Source: Desulfuromonadaceae bacterium
Lineage (GTDB): Bacteria > Desulfobacterota > Desulfuromonadia > Geobacterales > Pseudopelobacteraceae
Assembly (NCBI GenBank): GCA_028688955.1
Contig: JAQTXD010000013.1
Location: forward strand, 1-64,000
Reading direction: 5' to 3'
DNA length: 64,000 nucleotides
Part shown: piece after piece, positions 56,935 through 64,000 of the stretch
How the letters are laid out: the number at the start of each line of letters is the position of its first letter
Numbering within the stretch: position 1 is the first letter of the stretch
Program-made: the position numbers and the translations under genes
Notes under the pieces: generated by a model
Told to the model about the DNA's origin: nothing
Database searches by the model: none
Seen by the model: only the letters and a program-made list of their open reading frames with translations

Positions 56935-56989
56935 CTCAAACGCCCTGTCAGAAATATTTCGACAGGGCGTTTGAGTCTGCATTTTTTTT
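56935..56989 (+). terminator. Strong terminator after the cytochrome cluster
   Basis: CTCAAACGCCCTGTC (56935-56949) and GACAGGGCGTTTGAG (56961-56975) form a perfect 15-bp stem with an 11-base loop. TCTGCA and eight T follow. It ends the porin-cytochrome transcript and lies just before the convergent srkA stop. Confidence 0.93.
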
Positions 56990-56997
56990 GACGACTG

Positions 56998-57990
56998 TTA
57001 CATATGTACTTCCAGAGCCGGTTCACTCAGCGCCCCCAATTGTTCCCGCAACTCGAGAATATGCTCACCCCAATATCGTGTTGTGTTAAACCAGAAAAAT
57101 GTGTGTGGGAAGAGCGGGTCACTCCAGCGCCGTGCCAGCCAGGCACTGTAATGAAGCATACGCAACGTGCGCAACGGTTCAATCAGACGCAATTCCCGCG
57201 GATCGAAATCATTGAACTCCCGGTATCCCTCCAGCAGTGAATCCAGTTGGGCCAGTTGCCGGGGCCGCTCCCCGGAAAACATCATCCAGAGGTCCTGCAC
57301 CGCCGGTGCCATGCGGGCGTCATCAAAGTCTACAAAATGCGGGGCGTTGTCGCGCCAGAGGATGTTTCCTGCATGGCAATCGCCATGAGTCCGGATGATG
57401 CTAACGGGCCCGACTTCTGCAAAAATGGTATCAATTGCGTCCAGCAACTGCCCGGTAACGGCAACATAACTGGCCCGATACTCATCAGGTATAAATCGCT
57501 CTTCGATCAGGCGCACGCTATTAGTGCCAAAACTCTCCCTGTCAAGTGTCGGGCGATGATAAAATGGCTGCACCGCTCCGATGGCATGGATCCGCCCGAG
57601 CAACCGACCGAGTATTTTCAGATTGGCAAGATTATCAAACTCCGGAGCATGCCCCCCCTGTCGGTGGTACAGCGCGAAATAAAATCCATCGTATTGCAAC
57701 AGACTCTCACCCTCTGAATTTAGCAGCGGTGCAACGATAGGAAGCTCCTGTTCAACAAGTTCAAAGCAAAAGGCGTGTTCCTCCCGGATTTGCTCTTCAC
57801 TCCAGCGTTCCGGACGATAAAACTTGGCGATTACGGGGAGAGATTCGTCAATTCCAACCTGGTACACACGGTTCTCATAACTGTTGAGTGCAAATGTGCG
57901 GCTGTCACAAATAAAGCCCTGACTTTCCACAGCGTCCATGACGAGGGATGGAGTCAGACGCTGGAACGGATGGGTGCTCATGGTCGTCAT
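56998..57990 (-). CDS. srkA: Stress response kinase SrkA (YihE-like Ser/Thr kinase)
   Basis: A 330-residue APH/ChoK-fold kinase following E. coli SrkA closely: LNSYENRVYQVGIDE, VIAKFYRPERWSEEQIREEH, the catalytic RTHGDCHAGNILWRD, metal-binding HFVDFDDARMAPAVQDLWMM, and WLARRWSDPLFPHTFFWFNT. SrkA protects cells under envelope/oxidative stress. In E. coli it is next to dsbA; here it is alone. AGGA is five bases before the ATG. Confidence 0.93.
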   Translation of the reverse strand: MTTMSTHPFQRLTPSLVMDAVESQGFICDSRTFALNSYENRVYQVGIDESLPVIAKFYRPERWSEEQIREEHAFCFELVEQELPIVAPLLNSEGESLLQYDGFYFALYHRQGGHAPEFDNLANLKILGRLLGRIHAIGAVQPFYHRPTLDRESFGTNSVRLIEERFIPDEYRASYVAVTGQLLDAIDTIFAEVGPVSIIRTHGDCHAGNILWRDNAPHFVDFDDARMAPAVQDLWMMFSGERPRQLAQLDSLLEGYREFNDFDPRELRLIEPLRTLRMLHYSAWLARRWSDPLFPHTFFWFNTTRYWGEHILELREQLGALSEPALEVHM

Positions 57991-58024
57991 ATACGTCCTG
58001 TTGTACAGAAATGTTCAATCATGC

Positions 58025-58033
58025 TGATATAAT
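58025..58033 (+). promoter_or_regulatory. Extended -10 promoter for rsgA
   Basis: TGATATAAT is a TGnTATAAT extended -10 element with a consensus hexamer (58028-58033). No matching -35 is seen at the right distance, which extended -10 promoters do not need. It would give a leader of about 110 bases before rsgA that contains a tandem repeat. Confidence 0.5.
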
Positions 58034-58051
58034 GGCTCAATTATCGCGGCG

Positions 58052-58092
58052 ATGCTAGGCTATTGTCAGTTTGTATGCTAGGTTATAGTCAC
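58052..58092 (+). repeat. Imperfect tandem repeat in the srkA-rsgA intergenic region
   Basis: Two 18-base copies beginning ATGCTAGG (58052-58069 and 58075-58092) differ at three positions. The repeat period is 23 bases. It lies between the extended -10 element and the rsgA start. It could be a regulator-binding site; no known box was recognised. Confidence 0.5.
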
Positions 58093-58148
58093 AAGTCAAG
58101 GCAACCGACGGTACAATTCCTGAAGAAAAGAAAGCGGATAACAATTTC

Positions 58149-59048
58149 ATGAGCAGTTTCACCCCTAACGGCCTGATCGTTGCCCACCACGGCATCTCTG
58201 TTGAAATTTTATTTGATAACGGCCAGCGCAGAATGGTCCGGGTCAAGCGCAACTCAGGGCACGTGGTGGGAGACAATGTTATTGTCACCGGCGAGATACT
58301 GAAGCGCCTGCCGCGCAGAACCGAACTGCAGCGGCGTGATGCCCGAGGGGGCGTTCACCTGGTTGCCGCAAACCTGGATGTACTTGGAATTGTGGTCGCG
58401 CCGCTATCACCGGGCGGCTTTATTGATCGGGCAATTGTAGCTGCCCAGTCGGCGCAGTTGCAGCCATTTCTGGTCATCAATAAATGTGACCTTGACGGTA
58501 CTGCAGAGTTGCTCGTTGAAATGACCCGGATGTATAGTGGATCTGTACCGATATTCCCTATCAGCGCTGCGATGCGCAGCGGCCTTGCCCCGTTGGAGAA
58601 GTTCCTCAGCAACGGACATCGTGGCGCTTTTGTCGGTACAACCGGGGTTGGCAAGAGCTCTCTGCTGAATGCCCTCTGTCCGGACATTGACCTTAAGGTT
58701 GGCAGCCTCAGCGAGTATAAAAGCATGGGGCGCCACACCACCACTGTTTCAACACTGCACGCCCTTGCCGGAGGCGGCGAACTGGTGGACACCCCCGGTT
58801 TCCGTGATTTTGGTCTGGTCGATATAACGGTCGATGAGTTAGCCGAATTTTTCCCCGGTTTTGAAGAACATCGGGATGTCTCCTGCAAATTCAGGAATTG
58901 CCGACACCGAACCGAACCAGGGTGTGCCGTACTTGAGCTTGTTGAACAGAAACGAATATCTGAGGAACGATATCAGACGTACATGGAAATTCTGACAGAG
59001 GTAGAGGGCCTTCAAGCCGCAGCTCGCAGTAGAGACTGGAAAAACTAG
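58149..59048 (+). CDS. rsgA: Ribosome small-subunit-dependent GTPase RsgA
   Basis: A 299-residue circularly permuted GTPase that helps mature the 30S subunit. An OB fold comes first (about 1-80), then G4 VINKCD, G5 PISAAMRSG, G1 GTTGVGKSSLLNAL from residue 163, G2/switch GRHTTT and G3 VDTPGFRDFG. The C-terminal zinc module has CKFRNCRHRTEPGC. The order G4-G5-G1-G3 shows the permutation. Divergent from srkA. Confidence 0.95.
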   Translation: MSSFTPNGLIVAHHGISVEILFDNGQRRMVRVKRNSGHVVGDNVIVTGEILKRLPRRTELQRRDARGGVHLVAANLDVLGIVVAPLSPGGFIDRAIVAAQSAQLQPFLVINKCDLDGTAELLVEMTRMYSGSVPIFPISAAMRSGLAPLEKFLSNGHRGAFVGTTGVGKSSLLNALCPDIDLKVGSLSEYKSMGRHTTTVSTLHALAGGGELVDTPGFRDFGLVDITVDELAEFFPGFEEHRDVSCKFRNCRHRTEPGCAVLELVEQKRISEERYQTYMEILTEVEGLQAAARSRDWKN

Positions 59049-59075
59049 CCACTTCAATTTTATGATGAGGTCGTT

Positions 59076-60722
59076 ATGATAAAAACCACCTATGTGATCG
59101 GCCACCGTAACCCGGATACCGACTCAATCGCTTCCGCAATCGCGTATGCTGCCCTGAAACAACGACTCGGAGACAACAGTGTCATTGCCGCCATGGCCGG
59201 TGCTCCGAACCCCCAAACCCGGTATATCCTCGACCGCCTTAACATCCCTGATCCGTTGTTTCTTGCGGATGTCCACCCCAAAGTCCGTGACACCCTCAAA
59301 CGCCAACCGGTTACGATTGAACGGACAGCATCTGCCTATGAGGCACTGGAACTGTTTAATAAAAGCGGTGTTCGAGTGTTGCCGGTAGTCGACAGTGAAA
59401 ACAGACCCTGCGGCATACTCTCTTTACTGCGTCTTTCTGAAAGCTATCTCCTCCCGAGTAAGGACAAGCTCCGTCAGGTGAGGACAAGTCTGCCAAATCT
59501 TGCCAAAACCCTGTCTGCTCATTTTGAGACGGGGGACATCCTTGAGCCCCCAATCTCTCTGAACCTGTTCATTGGTGCGATGCTGGAGGAATCTTTCAGC
59601 AGCAGAATAGACGGCTATGACCCGCATGAGCTTCTGATTATGACCGGCAACCGGCGCACCATCCAATTAGCTGCCATCGAGCGGGGCGTACGGGTGCTGG
59701 TGGTTACGGGAGGGCACCACCTGGATGATGACCTGCTTGAGCGGGCCCGGGAACTTGGTGTTTCTGTCCTGCTGACTCCTCATGACACCGCCACAGCTGC
59801 CTGGCTGGCGCGTCTTTCAACACCGGCCGAATGCCTTGCCGATACACAGTTTGCTGAGATTGGCGTCGACACCTCACTTACCGCACTTCGCCAAAAGCTC
59901 CTCGGGCCAAACGTATCAGCCGTGCTTGCGCTTGACGGTGATGGAACCCTGTCCGGCGTTGCAACAAAGTCGTCTTTGCTTGCTCCCCTCCCCTATCAAC
60001 TCATCCTTATGGACCACAACGAGTTGGGGCAGGCGGTACCGGGTGCTGACCTTGTTGAAGTAACCGAAGTCATAGATCACCACAAACTCGGCAACGGTCA
60101 TTCAAATGCCCCCATCTCTTTTATAACCTCACCGGTTGGCAGCACCTGCACCCTTGTGGCCCGACGCTATCGGGAGTGTTGCATGGAACCGGACCGGCAG
60201 ATTGCGGCGTTATTGCTTGCCGGAATACTTTCTGACACAGTCATTCTCAAGTCGCCCACAACGACTGATGTCGATCAGCAGATGGTCGCATGGTTGGAAA
60301 CCTGCTCCGGACTTGTTGCGGCTGACTTCGGTCGGGATATTTTTGCCGCCAGCAGCTCACTTAAAAATTATGGCTCGGCAGACAGGGCTGTCTCTGCGGA
60401 CTTTAAACTCTTTACCCACGAGAAATACGGCATCGGGCTTGGACAGGTCGAGGTCATCGGTTTTGATGAATTCTACACCATGAAAGAAGGGTTGTTATCG
60501 GCGCTGGCAGAGGTCAAGCAGCGTGACAATCTCTTCATTGCCGGCCTGATGGTGACCGATATAACGACGGAAACAACCCTCTTTCTGGTTGAGGGGCACA
60601 CGCGTATCGCCCATGTCATGGAATATCCGCAACTGGAGCCGCACCTGTATGAGCTGAAGAACGTCATGTCCCGCAAGAAGCAGATGGTGCCTCACCTGTT
60701 GAAAATCCTGGCTAAAGTGTAG
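59076..60722 (+). CDS. Manganese-dependent (family II) inorganic pyrophosphatase with CBS and DRTGG domains
   Basis: A 548-residue DHH-superfamily enzyme. Catalytic motifs: GHRNPDTDSIASA at the N-terminus, LMDHNE, VTEVIDHHKLG, and SDTVILKSPTTT; the DHHA2 domain is the last 140 residues. Between the first DHH motif and DHNE, residues about 65-300 hold two CBS segments around a DRTGG domain, which in this enzyme class bind adenine nucleotides and regulate activity. It probably hydrolyses pyrophosphate in the cytoplasm. It follows rsgA by 27 bases, so the two are likely cotranscribed. Confidence 0.92.
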   Translation: MIKTTYVIGHRNPDTDSIASAIAYAALKQRLGDNSVIAAMAGAPNPQTRYILDRLNIPDPLFLADVHPKVRDTLKRQPVTIERTASAYEALELFNKSGVRVLPVVDSENRPCGILSLLRLSESYLLPSKDKLRQVRTSLPNLAKTLSAHFETGDILEPPISLNLFIGAMLEESFSSRIDGYDPHELLIMTGNRRTIQLAAIERGVRVLVVTGGHHLDDDLLERARELGVSVLLTPHDTATAAWLARLSTPAECLADTQFAEIGVDTSLTALRQKLLGPNVSAVLALDGDGTLSGVATKSSLLAPLPYQLILMDHNELGQAVPGADLVEVTEVIDHHKLGNGHSNAPISFITSPVGSTCTLVARRYRECCMEPDRQIAALLLAGILSDTVILKSPTTTDVDQQMVAWLETCSGLVAADFGRDIFAASSSLKNYGSADRAVSADFKLFTHEKYGIGLGQVEVIGFDEFYTMKEGLLSALAEVKQRDNLFIAGLMVTDITTETTLFLVEGHTRIAHVMEYPQLEPHLYELKNVMSRKKQMVPHLLKILAKV

Positions 60723-60787
60723 CGAGACAGCCACCTGAAGGCCCCGTGTCACAAGGTGACTGAAGGGATTCATTCGAACCGATAGCC

Positions 60788-60816
60788 ACAAAAAAGGCGA
60801 CCATTCGGCCGCCTTA
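60788..60816 (-). terminator. Terminator of the chemoreceptor gene
   Basis: On the minus strand AAGGCGGCC-GAAT-GGTCGCCTT (60794-60815, one mismatch) is followed by six or more T, 24 bases after the stop at 60840. It may also help end the convergent pyrophosphatase transcript. Confidence 0.8.
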
Positions 60817-60839
60817 TGCGTAACTGAGATCCGGTCCTT

Positions 60840-61958
60840 TCAGTGCAGTGATATTTCTTCCAGGTTACTCGCAATGACGGAGGCGGTTGCAGCCTGCTCT
60901 TCTGATGCTGTGGCGATCTGCGCGATCATATTCTTTATTTCGTCAATTGACTGGACAATGGAATTCAACGATTCTTCCGCTTTATGGGAAAGCGCCTCAC
61001 CTTTTTCCGCCTCGGTTTTGCCTCGTTCAATAGATTCAACCGCCAATTTGGTACCACTCTGAATCTCTGTCACCATAGCGCTGATCTGCTTTGTCGATGT
61101 TGTGGTGCGCTCTGCCAGACGCCGGACTTCATCGGCAACAACGGCAAATCCGCGCCCCATTTCACCGGCACGCGCGGCTTCAATTGCTGCGTTCAGCGCA
61201 AGCAGGTTTGTCTGATCTGCAATTTCGTTAATAACGTTTACAAACTCGCCGATTTTTTCGGAAGTAGCCCCCAGTTTGCCTACAATAACGGCTGATGACC
61301 GAATCACCTCGGCGACCTTCTGCATCTCTTGAACCGCCTGGTTGACGACCTTCTGCCCTTCGTACGCGTTGTCAGATACCTGGGAGGCGGAGTCAGAAGC
61401 GTTATTGGTATTACCGGCGACCTCATTAACCGTCATGCTCATTTCTTCCATAGCGGTTGCAATCTGGTGAATGCGTTCCTCCAAATAATTTTTCCGTTCA
61501 ATCTGCTGATACTGCTGTTCCTTTACCAACTTCTCTGCAGAGACATCACTCCAGCATGCCATGTAACAGAGTACCTTACTGCTGTCCAGGCTGTCCCAAA
61601 TCGGATACGCAGTCGTCTTGAGGGTAACCGAGCCAATAGGAATCTCCGCCGTGTGAGGAAGATCTGTGCGTGGATTCGAAAAAAGGCGTTTAACGCGGCC
61701 GGGATCCTTATGAAACTGGTGAATTGAGTTATTGAACGCATTGCCGACATCAGCCCCCCGTAACCCTGCGTTCAACTCGGAGCGACTCTGTCGCAGCATC
61801 TCCTTAGCCCGGGTGTTCATATAAAATATCTTATTCTCCGCGGTCGCATCACAAAGCATGACAATGTTGTCTACATTATCCAGCATCTGCATCAGTTTAT
61901 GTATTTCTGCACCTTTCTCGATTAACTCCGCTTTACTGTTATTTCCAAAAATACCCAT
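60840..61958 (-). CDS. Soluble methyl-accepting chemotaxis protein with N-terminal PAS-like domain
   Basis: 372 residues with no membrane segments. The N-terminal 150 residues are PAS-like ([30 protein letters not shown]). The C-terminal part is a chemoreceptor signalling helix pair with the hairpin tip [43 protein letters not shown], which binds CheA and CheW. It could sense an internal ligand or redox state. The start MGIFGNNSK is preceded by AGGAGGG. No other chemotaxis genes are nearby. Confidence 0.9.
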   Translation of the reverse strand: MGIFGNNSKAELIEKGAEIHKLMQMLDNVDNIVMLCDATAENKIFYMNTRAKEMLRQSRSELNAGLRGADVGNAFNNSIHQFHKDPGRVKRLFSNPRTDLPHTAEIPIGSVTLKTTAYPIWDSLDSSKVLCYMACWSDVSAEKLVKEQQYQQIERKNYLEERIHQIATAMEEMSMTVNEVAGNTNNASDSASQVSDNAYEGQKVVNQAVQEMQKVAEVIRSSAVIVGKLGATSEKIGEFVNVINEIADQTNLLALNAAIEAARAGEMGRGFAVVADEVRRLAERTTTSTKQISAMVTEIQSGTKLAVESIERGKTEAEKGEALSHKAEESLNSIVQSIDEIKNMIAQIATASEEQAATASVIASNLEEISLH

Positions 61959-62202
61959 AACATTTCCCTCCTGATTTGAATGCCCTTTTCACAGTATCAT
62001 AGGTACTGGTTTATGCAAGGGCACCCCGACGGCGATTCATCAATTTCAGTTTCATACTGATGTATATGATTCATTAAGCGCCTCTTTTCGGTCGTTAGGA
62101 GAAGGAGACCCTCCACTTTCAGCAGTAGAATCTGTTAGCCATTACACCTTGATTATGAGATGGTTGCATGGTATTTGTAGCACTCCGTACAGACTGATAA
62201 CA

Positions 62203-62218
62203 ATGTGGATATCCACAT
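62203..62218. promoter_or_regulatory. Perfect 16-bp palindrome before the aldolase gene
   Basis: ATGTGGATATCCACAT, 25 bases before the fba ATG, in the 285-base gap between mcp and fba. Each half resembles a DnaA box at 8 of 9 positions, but a repressor operator or RNA hairpin is equally possible. A weak promoter candidate (TTGATT, 17 bases, TATTTG; 62149-62177) lies just upstream. Confidence 0.5.
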
Positions 62219-62243
62219 AATAAAAGCTCCTGAGGAGGATGAA

Positions 62244-63221
62244 ATGGAAAAGCAGAAGGTTCATTACCGCGAATTAGGGCTGTCCAACACAAAAGAGATG
62301 TTCATCAAGGCAATGGCCGGAAAATACGCCGTTCCCGCCTATAATTTCAACAATCTTGAACAGCTTCAGGCAATTGTGACCGCCTGTATTGAAACGAATT
62401 CTCCGGTAATCATCCAGGTTTCCAAAGGTGCCCGCAGCTACGCCAACGAGACCATGCTTCGCTGTATGGCGACTGGTGCGGTGCAGATGGCGAGAGAGGC
62501 AGGCTCCACCATCCCGATCTGCCTGCATCTTGATCACGGCGACACCTTCGAATTATGCAAATCCTGCGTTGACAGCGGTTTTTCATCGGTCATGATTGAC
62601 GGCTCGCATCTTCCTTTCGAGGAGAATGTGGCACTTGCTAAAAAAGTAGTCGAGTACGCCCATCAGTTTGATGTGTCGGTTGAAGCAGAACTGGGTGTTT
62701 TGGCCGGTATTGAGGACGAAGTTTCTGCGGAGCATTCAACATACACAAAACCGGAAGAGGTGGAAGAATTTGTTAAAAAAACCGGCGTTGATTCTTTGGC
62801 AATTTCAATTGGAACCAGCCACGGTGCCTTTAAATTCAAGGCAGGACAGCCGGTTCCTCCCCTCCGTTTTGACATTCTGGAAGAGTGTGAAAAACGTATC
62901 CCCGGTTTTCCGATTGTTCTTCATGGCGCCTCGTCGGTGGTCCAGGAGTACGTCGAATTAATCAACAAATATGGCGGCAACCTGGCTGGAGCAGTCGGAA
63001 TCCCGGAAGATCAATTGCGCAGAGCAGCTGCAAGCGCCGTTTGCAAAATTAATATTGATTCTGATGGCAGACTGGCCGTAACAGCAAAGATTCGTGAATA
63101 CTTTGCCAAAGATCCAAAGGAATTTGATCCACGAAAATATCTTGGTGAAGCACGCAAGGAACTGGTCAAACTGGTGAAGCACAAAAACGAAGCCGTTCTT
63201 GGTTCGGCGGGTAAAGCCTGA
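62244..63221 (+). CDS. fba: Class II fructose-bisphosphate aldolase
   Basis: A 325-residue zinc aldolase of glycolysis/gluconeogenesis. Evidence: VPAYNFNNLEQLQAIV, the catalytic Asp97 and zinc His98 in CLHLDHGD, VSVEAELGVLAGIEDE, SIGTSHGAFKF, VLHGASSVVQEY and KINIDSDGRLAVTA. GAGGAGGATGAA precedes the ATG at 62244. A 13-residue longer frame runs through the upstream palindrome and is not used. Divergent from the chemoreceptor gene. Confidence 0.94.
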   Translation: MEKQKVHYRELGLSNTKEMFIKAMAGKYAVPAYNFNNLEQLQAIVTACIETNSPVIIQVSKGARSYANETMLRCMATGAVQMAREAGSTIPICLHLDHGDTFELCKSCVDSGFSSVMIDGSHLPFEENVALAKKVVEYAHQFDVSVEAELGVLAGIEDEVSAEHSTYTKPEEVEEFVKKTGVDSLAISIGTSHGAFKFKAGQPVPPLRFDILEECEKRIPGFPIVLHGASSVVQEYVELINKYGGNLAGAVGIPEDQLRRAAASAVCKINIDSDGRLAVTAKIREYFAKDPKEFDPRKYLGEARKELVKLVKHKNEAVLGSAGKA

Positions 63222-63259
63222 TTTTATGAACGGCAGTATGTTGGTGCAGGAGGTAAACC

Positions 63260-63634
63260 ATGAGTACGCGCAAGTTTTCCCGTGTACCGTTTAATGTAGG
63301 GGCAACAGTCAAGATCGCCGAGCGACAGTTTCAGGGTTCCGTTGAGAATCTCAGCATGACCGGCATGTTCCTCGTGACGAACGAGCACTTCACAGAAGGT
63401 GAAACTGCCGAGATTACCATTGTTCTTACAGGTACCCAGCCGGAAATTGCGGTAAACTTTTCCGGTATTGTCACCCGTACATCTGAATACGGCGTCGCGT
63501 TTACATTTGAAAAGCTTGATCTTGATTCGTACGTGCATCTTAAAAATATTATTGCCTACAACATTGATGATGCAGAAAAAGTCATGGAAGAGATCAGTCA
63601 TTCAATTGATGAAAAATTTGCTTCAGAAAAATAG
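63260..63634 (+). CDS. PilZ-domain protein (c-di-GMP binding)
   Basis: A 124-residue single-domain PilZ protein. The two c-di-GMP-contact motifs are present: RxxxR as Arg4-Arg8 (RKFSR) and [D/N]xSxxG as Asn30-Ser32-Gly35 (NLSMTG). AGGAGG is upstream of the ATG. It lies 38 bases after fba and before a membrane sensor gene. It could act as a c-di-GMP receptor for the sensor or for motility; the target is unknown. Confidence 0.9.
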   Translation: MSTRKFSRVPFNVGATVKIAERQFQGSVENLSMTGMFLVTNEHFTEGETAEITIVLTGTQPEIAVNFSGIVTRTSEYGVAFTFEKLDLDSYVHLKNIIAYNIDDAEKVMEEISHSIDEKFASEK

Positions 63635-63671
63635 ACTACCGGTTTTCTGTCACAGGATTGGGTAACGCACA

Positions 63672-64000
63672 ATGAAAAGGCACTCCACTCTGTTTTCTGT
63701 CAGCGGTTTTTTGCTCGGCGTCTTTGCCCCAGTAGGCTGGATTGCGATACGACTGCTTTTTTATTACGATTCCTCGACTGGCTTCTTTGAACAGATAGCC
63801 CAAGACATTGTTAAAAGCAGTGAACATTTTTTTCTCTACACGTATATGGGTGGCGGTACTGCCGTCGTTCTCGCAACGTTTGGGTACATGATCGGCAAGA
63901 ACGGCGATGAACTGCGTGTGCGCGCCACAGAACTCAATGTACTTCATCAGGAGGTTGCCGAGCAGAAAGAAATATTTGAAAACCGTTACAAAGTTTTGGA
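63672..64000 (+). CDS. Membrane-anchored sensor protein, N-terminal part (truncated by window edge)
   Basis: An open frame from the ATG at 63672 to the window end, about 109 residues. A hydrophobic segment at about 9-32 (GFLLGVFAPVGWIAIRLLF), a short loop and a second segment at about 58-80 (YMGGGTAVVLATFGYMIG) are followed by a charged helical stretch (LRVRATELNVLHQEVAEQKE) that looks like a coiled-coil linker. This layout is usual for histidine kinases or GGDEF proteins. The output domain lies outside the window, so the class is undecided. Confidence 0.65.
   Translation, partial: MKRHSTLFSVSGFLLGVFAPVGWIAIRLLFYYDSSTGFFEQIAQDIVKSSEHFFLYTYMGGGTAVVLATFGYMIGKNGDELRVRATELNVLHQEVAEQKEIFENRYKVL

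Overview
The window looks like a stretch of chromosome from a Geobacter-like deltaproteobacterium (Desulfuromonadales/Geobacterales). The basis is an outer-membrane porin followed by multiheme c-type cytochromes, an HDOD kinase paired with a GGDEF-EAL regulator, a PilZ protein, oversized PstC and PstA permeases, and a dcw cluster that starts with mraZ. Genus and species cannot be fixed from the sequence alone. I saw no rRNA, tRNA, CRISPR array, insertion sequence or prophage.

Left arm (1-17.2 kb): the end of a formate-dehydrogenase-type molybdoenzyme and its Fe-S partner. Then come uvrA with a small DUF3820 gene, an scpB-like methylmalonyl-CoA decarboxylase, and nfo-moeA on the minus strand. 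A translationally coupled signalling operon follows (HDOD histidine kinase, receiver-PAS-GGDEF-EAL protein, amidohydrolase). After it lie metY, an MTA-phosphorylase gene, a DUF2062 membrane protein and an MFS transporter.

Phosphate block (17.2-26.7 kb, minus strand): phoB-phoR-pstS-pstC-pstA-pstB-phoU. Pho boxes (CTGTAAC-type direct repeats, 11-bp period) precede phoB and pstS. A terminator-like UUCG hairpin separates pstS from pstC, and a fold-back repeat separates pstC from pstA. A 47-residue zinc-ribbon protein is encoded divergently from phoB. Glycogen phosphorylase and an aminotransferase follow on the minus strand.

Cell-envelope block (30.9-49.2 kb, plus strand): a complete dcw cluster, mraZ-rsmH-ftsL-ftsI-murE-murF-mraY-murD-ftsW-murG-murC-murB-ddl-ftsQ-ftsA-ftsZ. 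Upstream is a strong sigma-70-type promoter followed by three 10-bp MraZ-type repeats. Hairpins lie between ftsI and murE and between ftsA and ftsZ.

Right arm (49.2-64 kb): a large EF-hand membrane protein of unknown function, a SlyD-like FKBP with a cysteine-rich insertion, folD and a small parvulin. Next is a porin plus pentaheme lipoprotein plus larger multiheme cytochrome, whose reading frame is broken by an apparent one-base deletion. This is a probable porin-cytochrome electron conduit. The arm ends with srkA, rsgA, a CBS-containing family II pyrophosphatase, a soluble chemoreceptor, class II aldolase, a PilZ protein and the start of a membrane sensor.

The most unusual items are the frameshifted cytochrome with several non-CxxCH heme-like motifs, the Cys-rich FKBP, the EF-hand membrane protein, the pstS/pstC hairpin that overlaps the only good ribosome-binding site for pstC, and the Pho-box-linked mini zinc ribbon.
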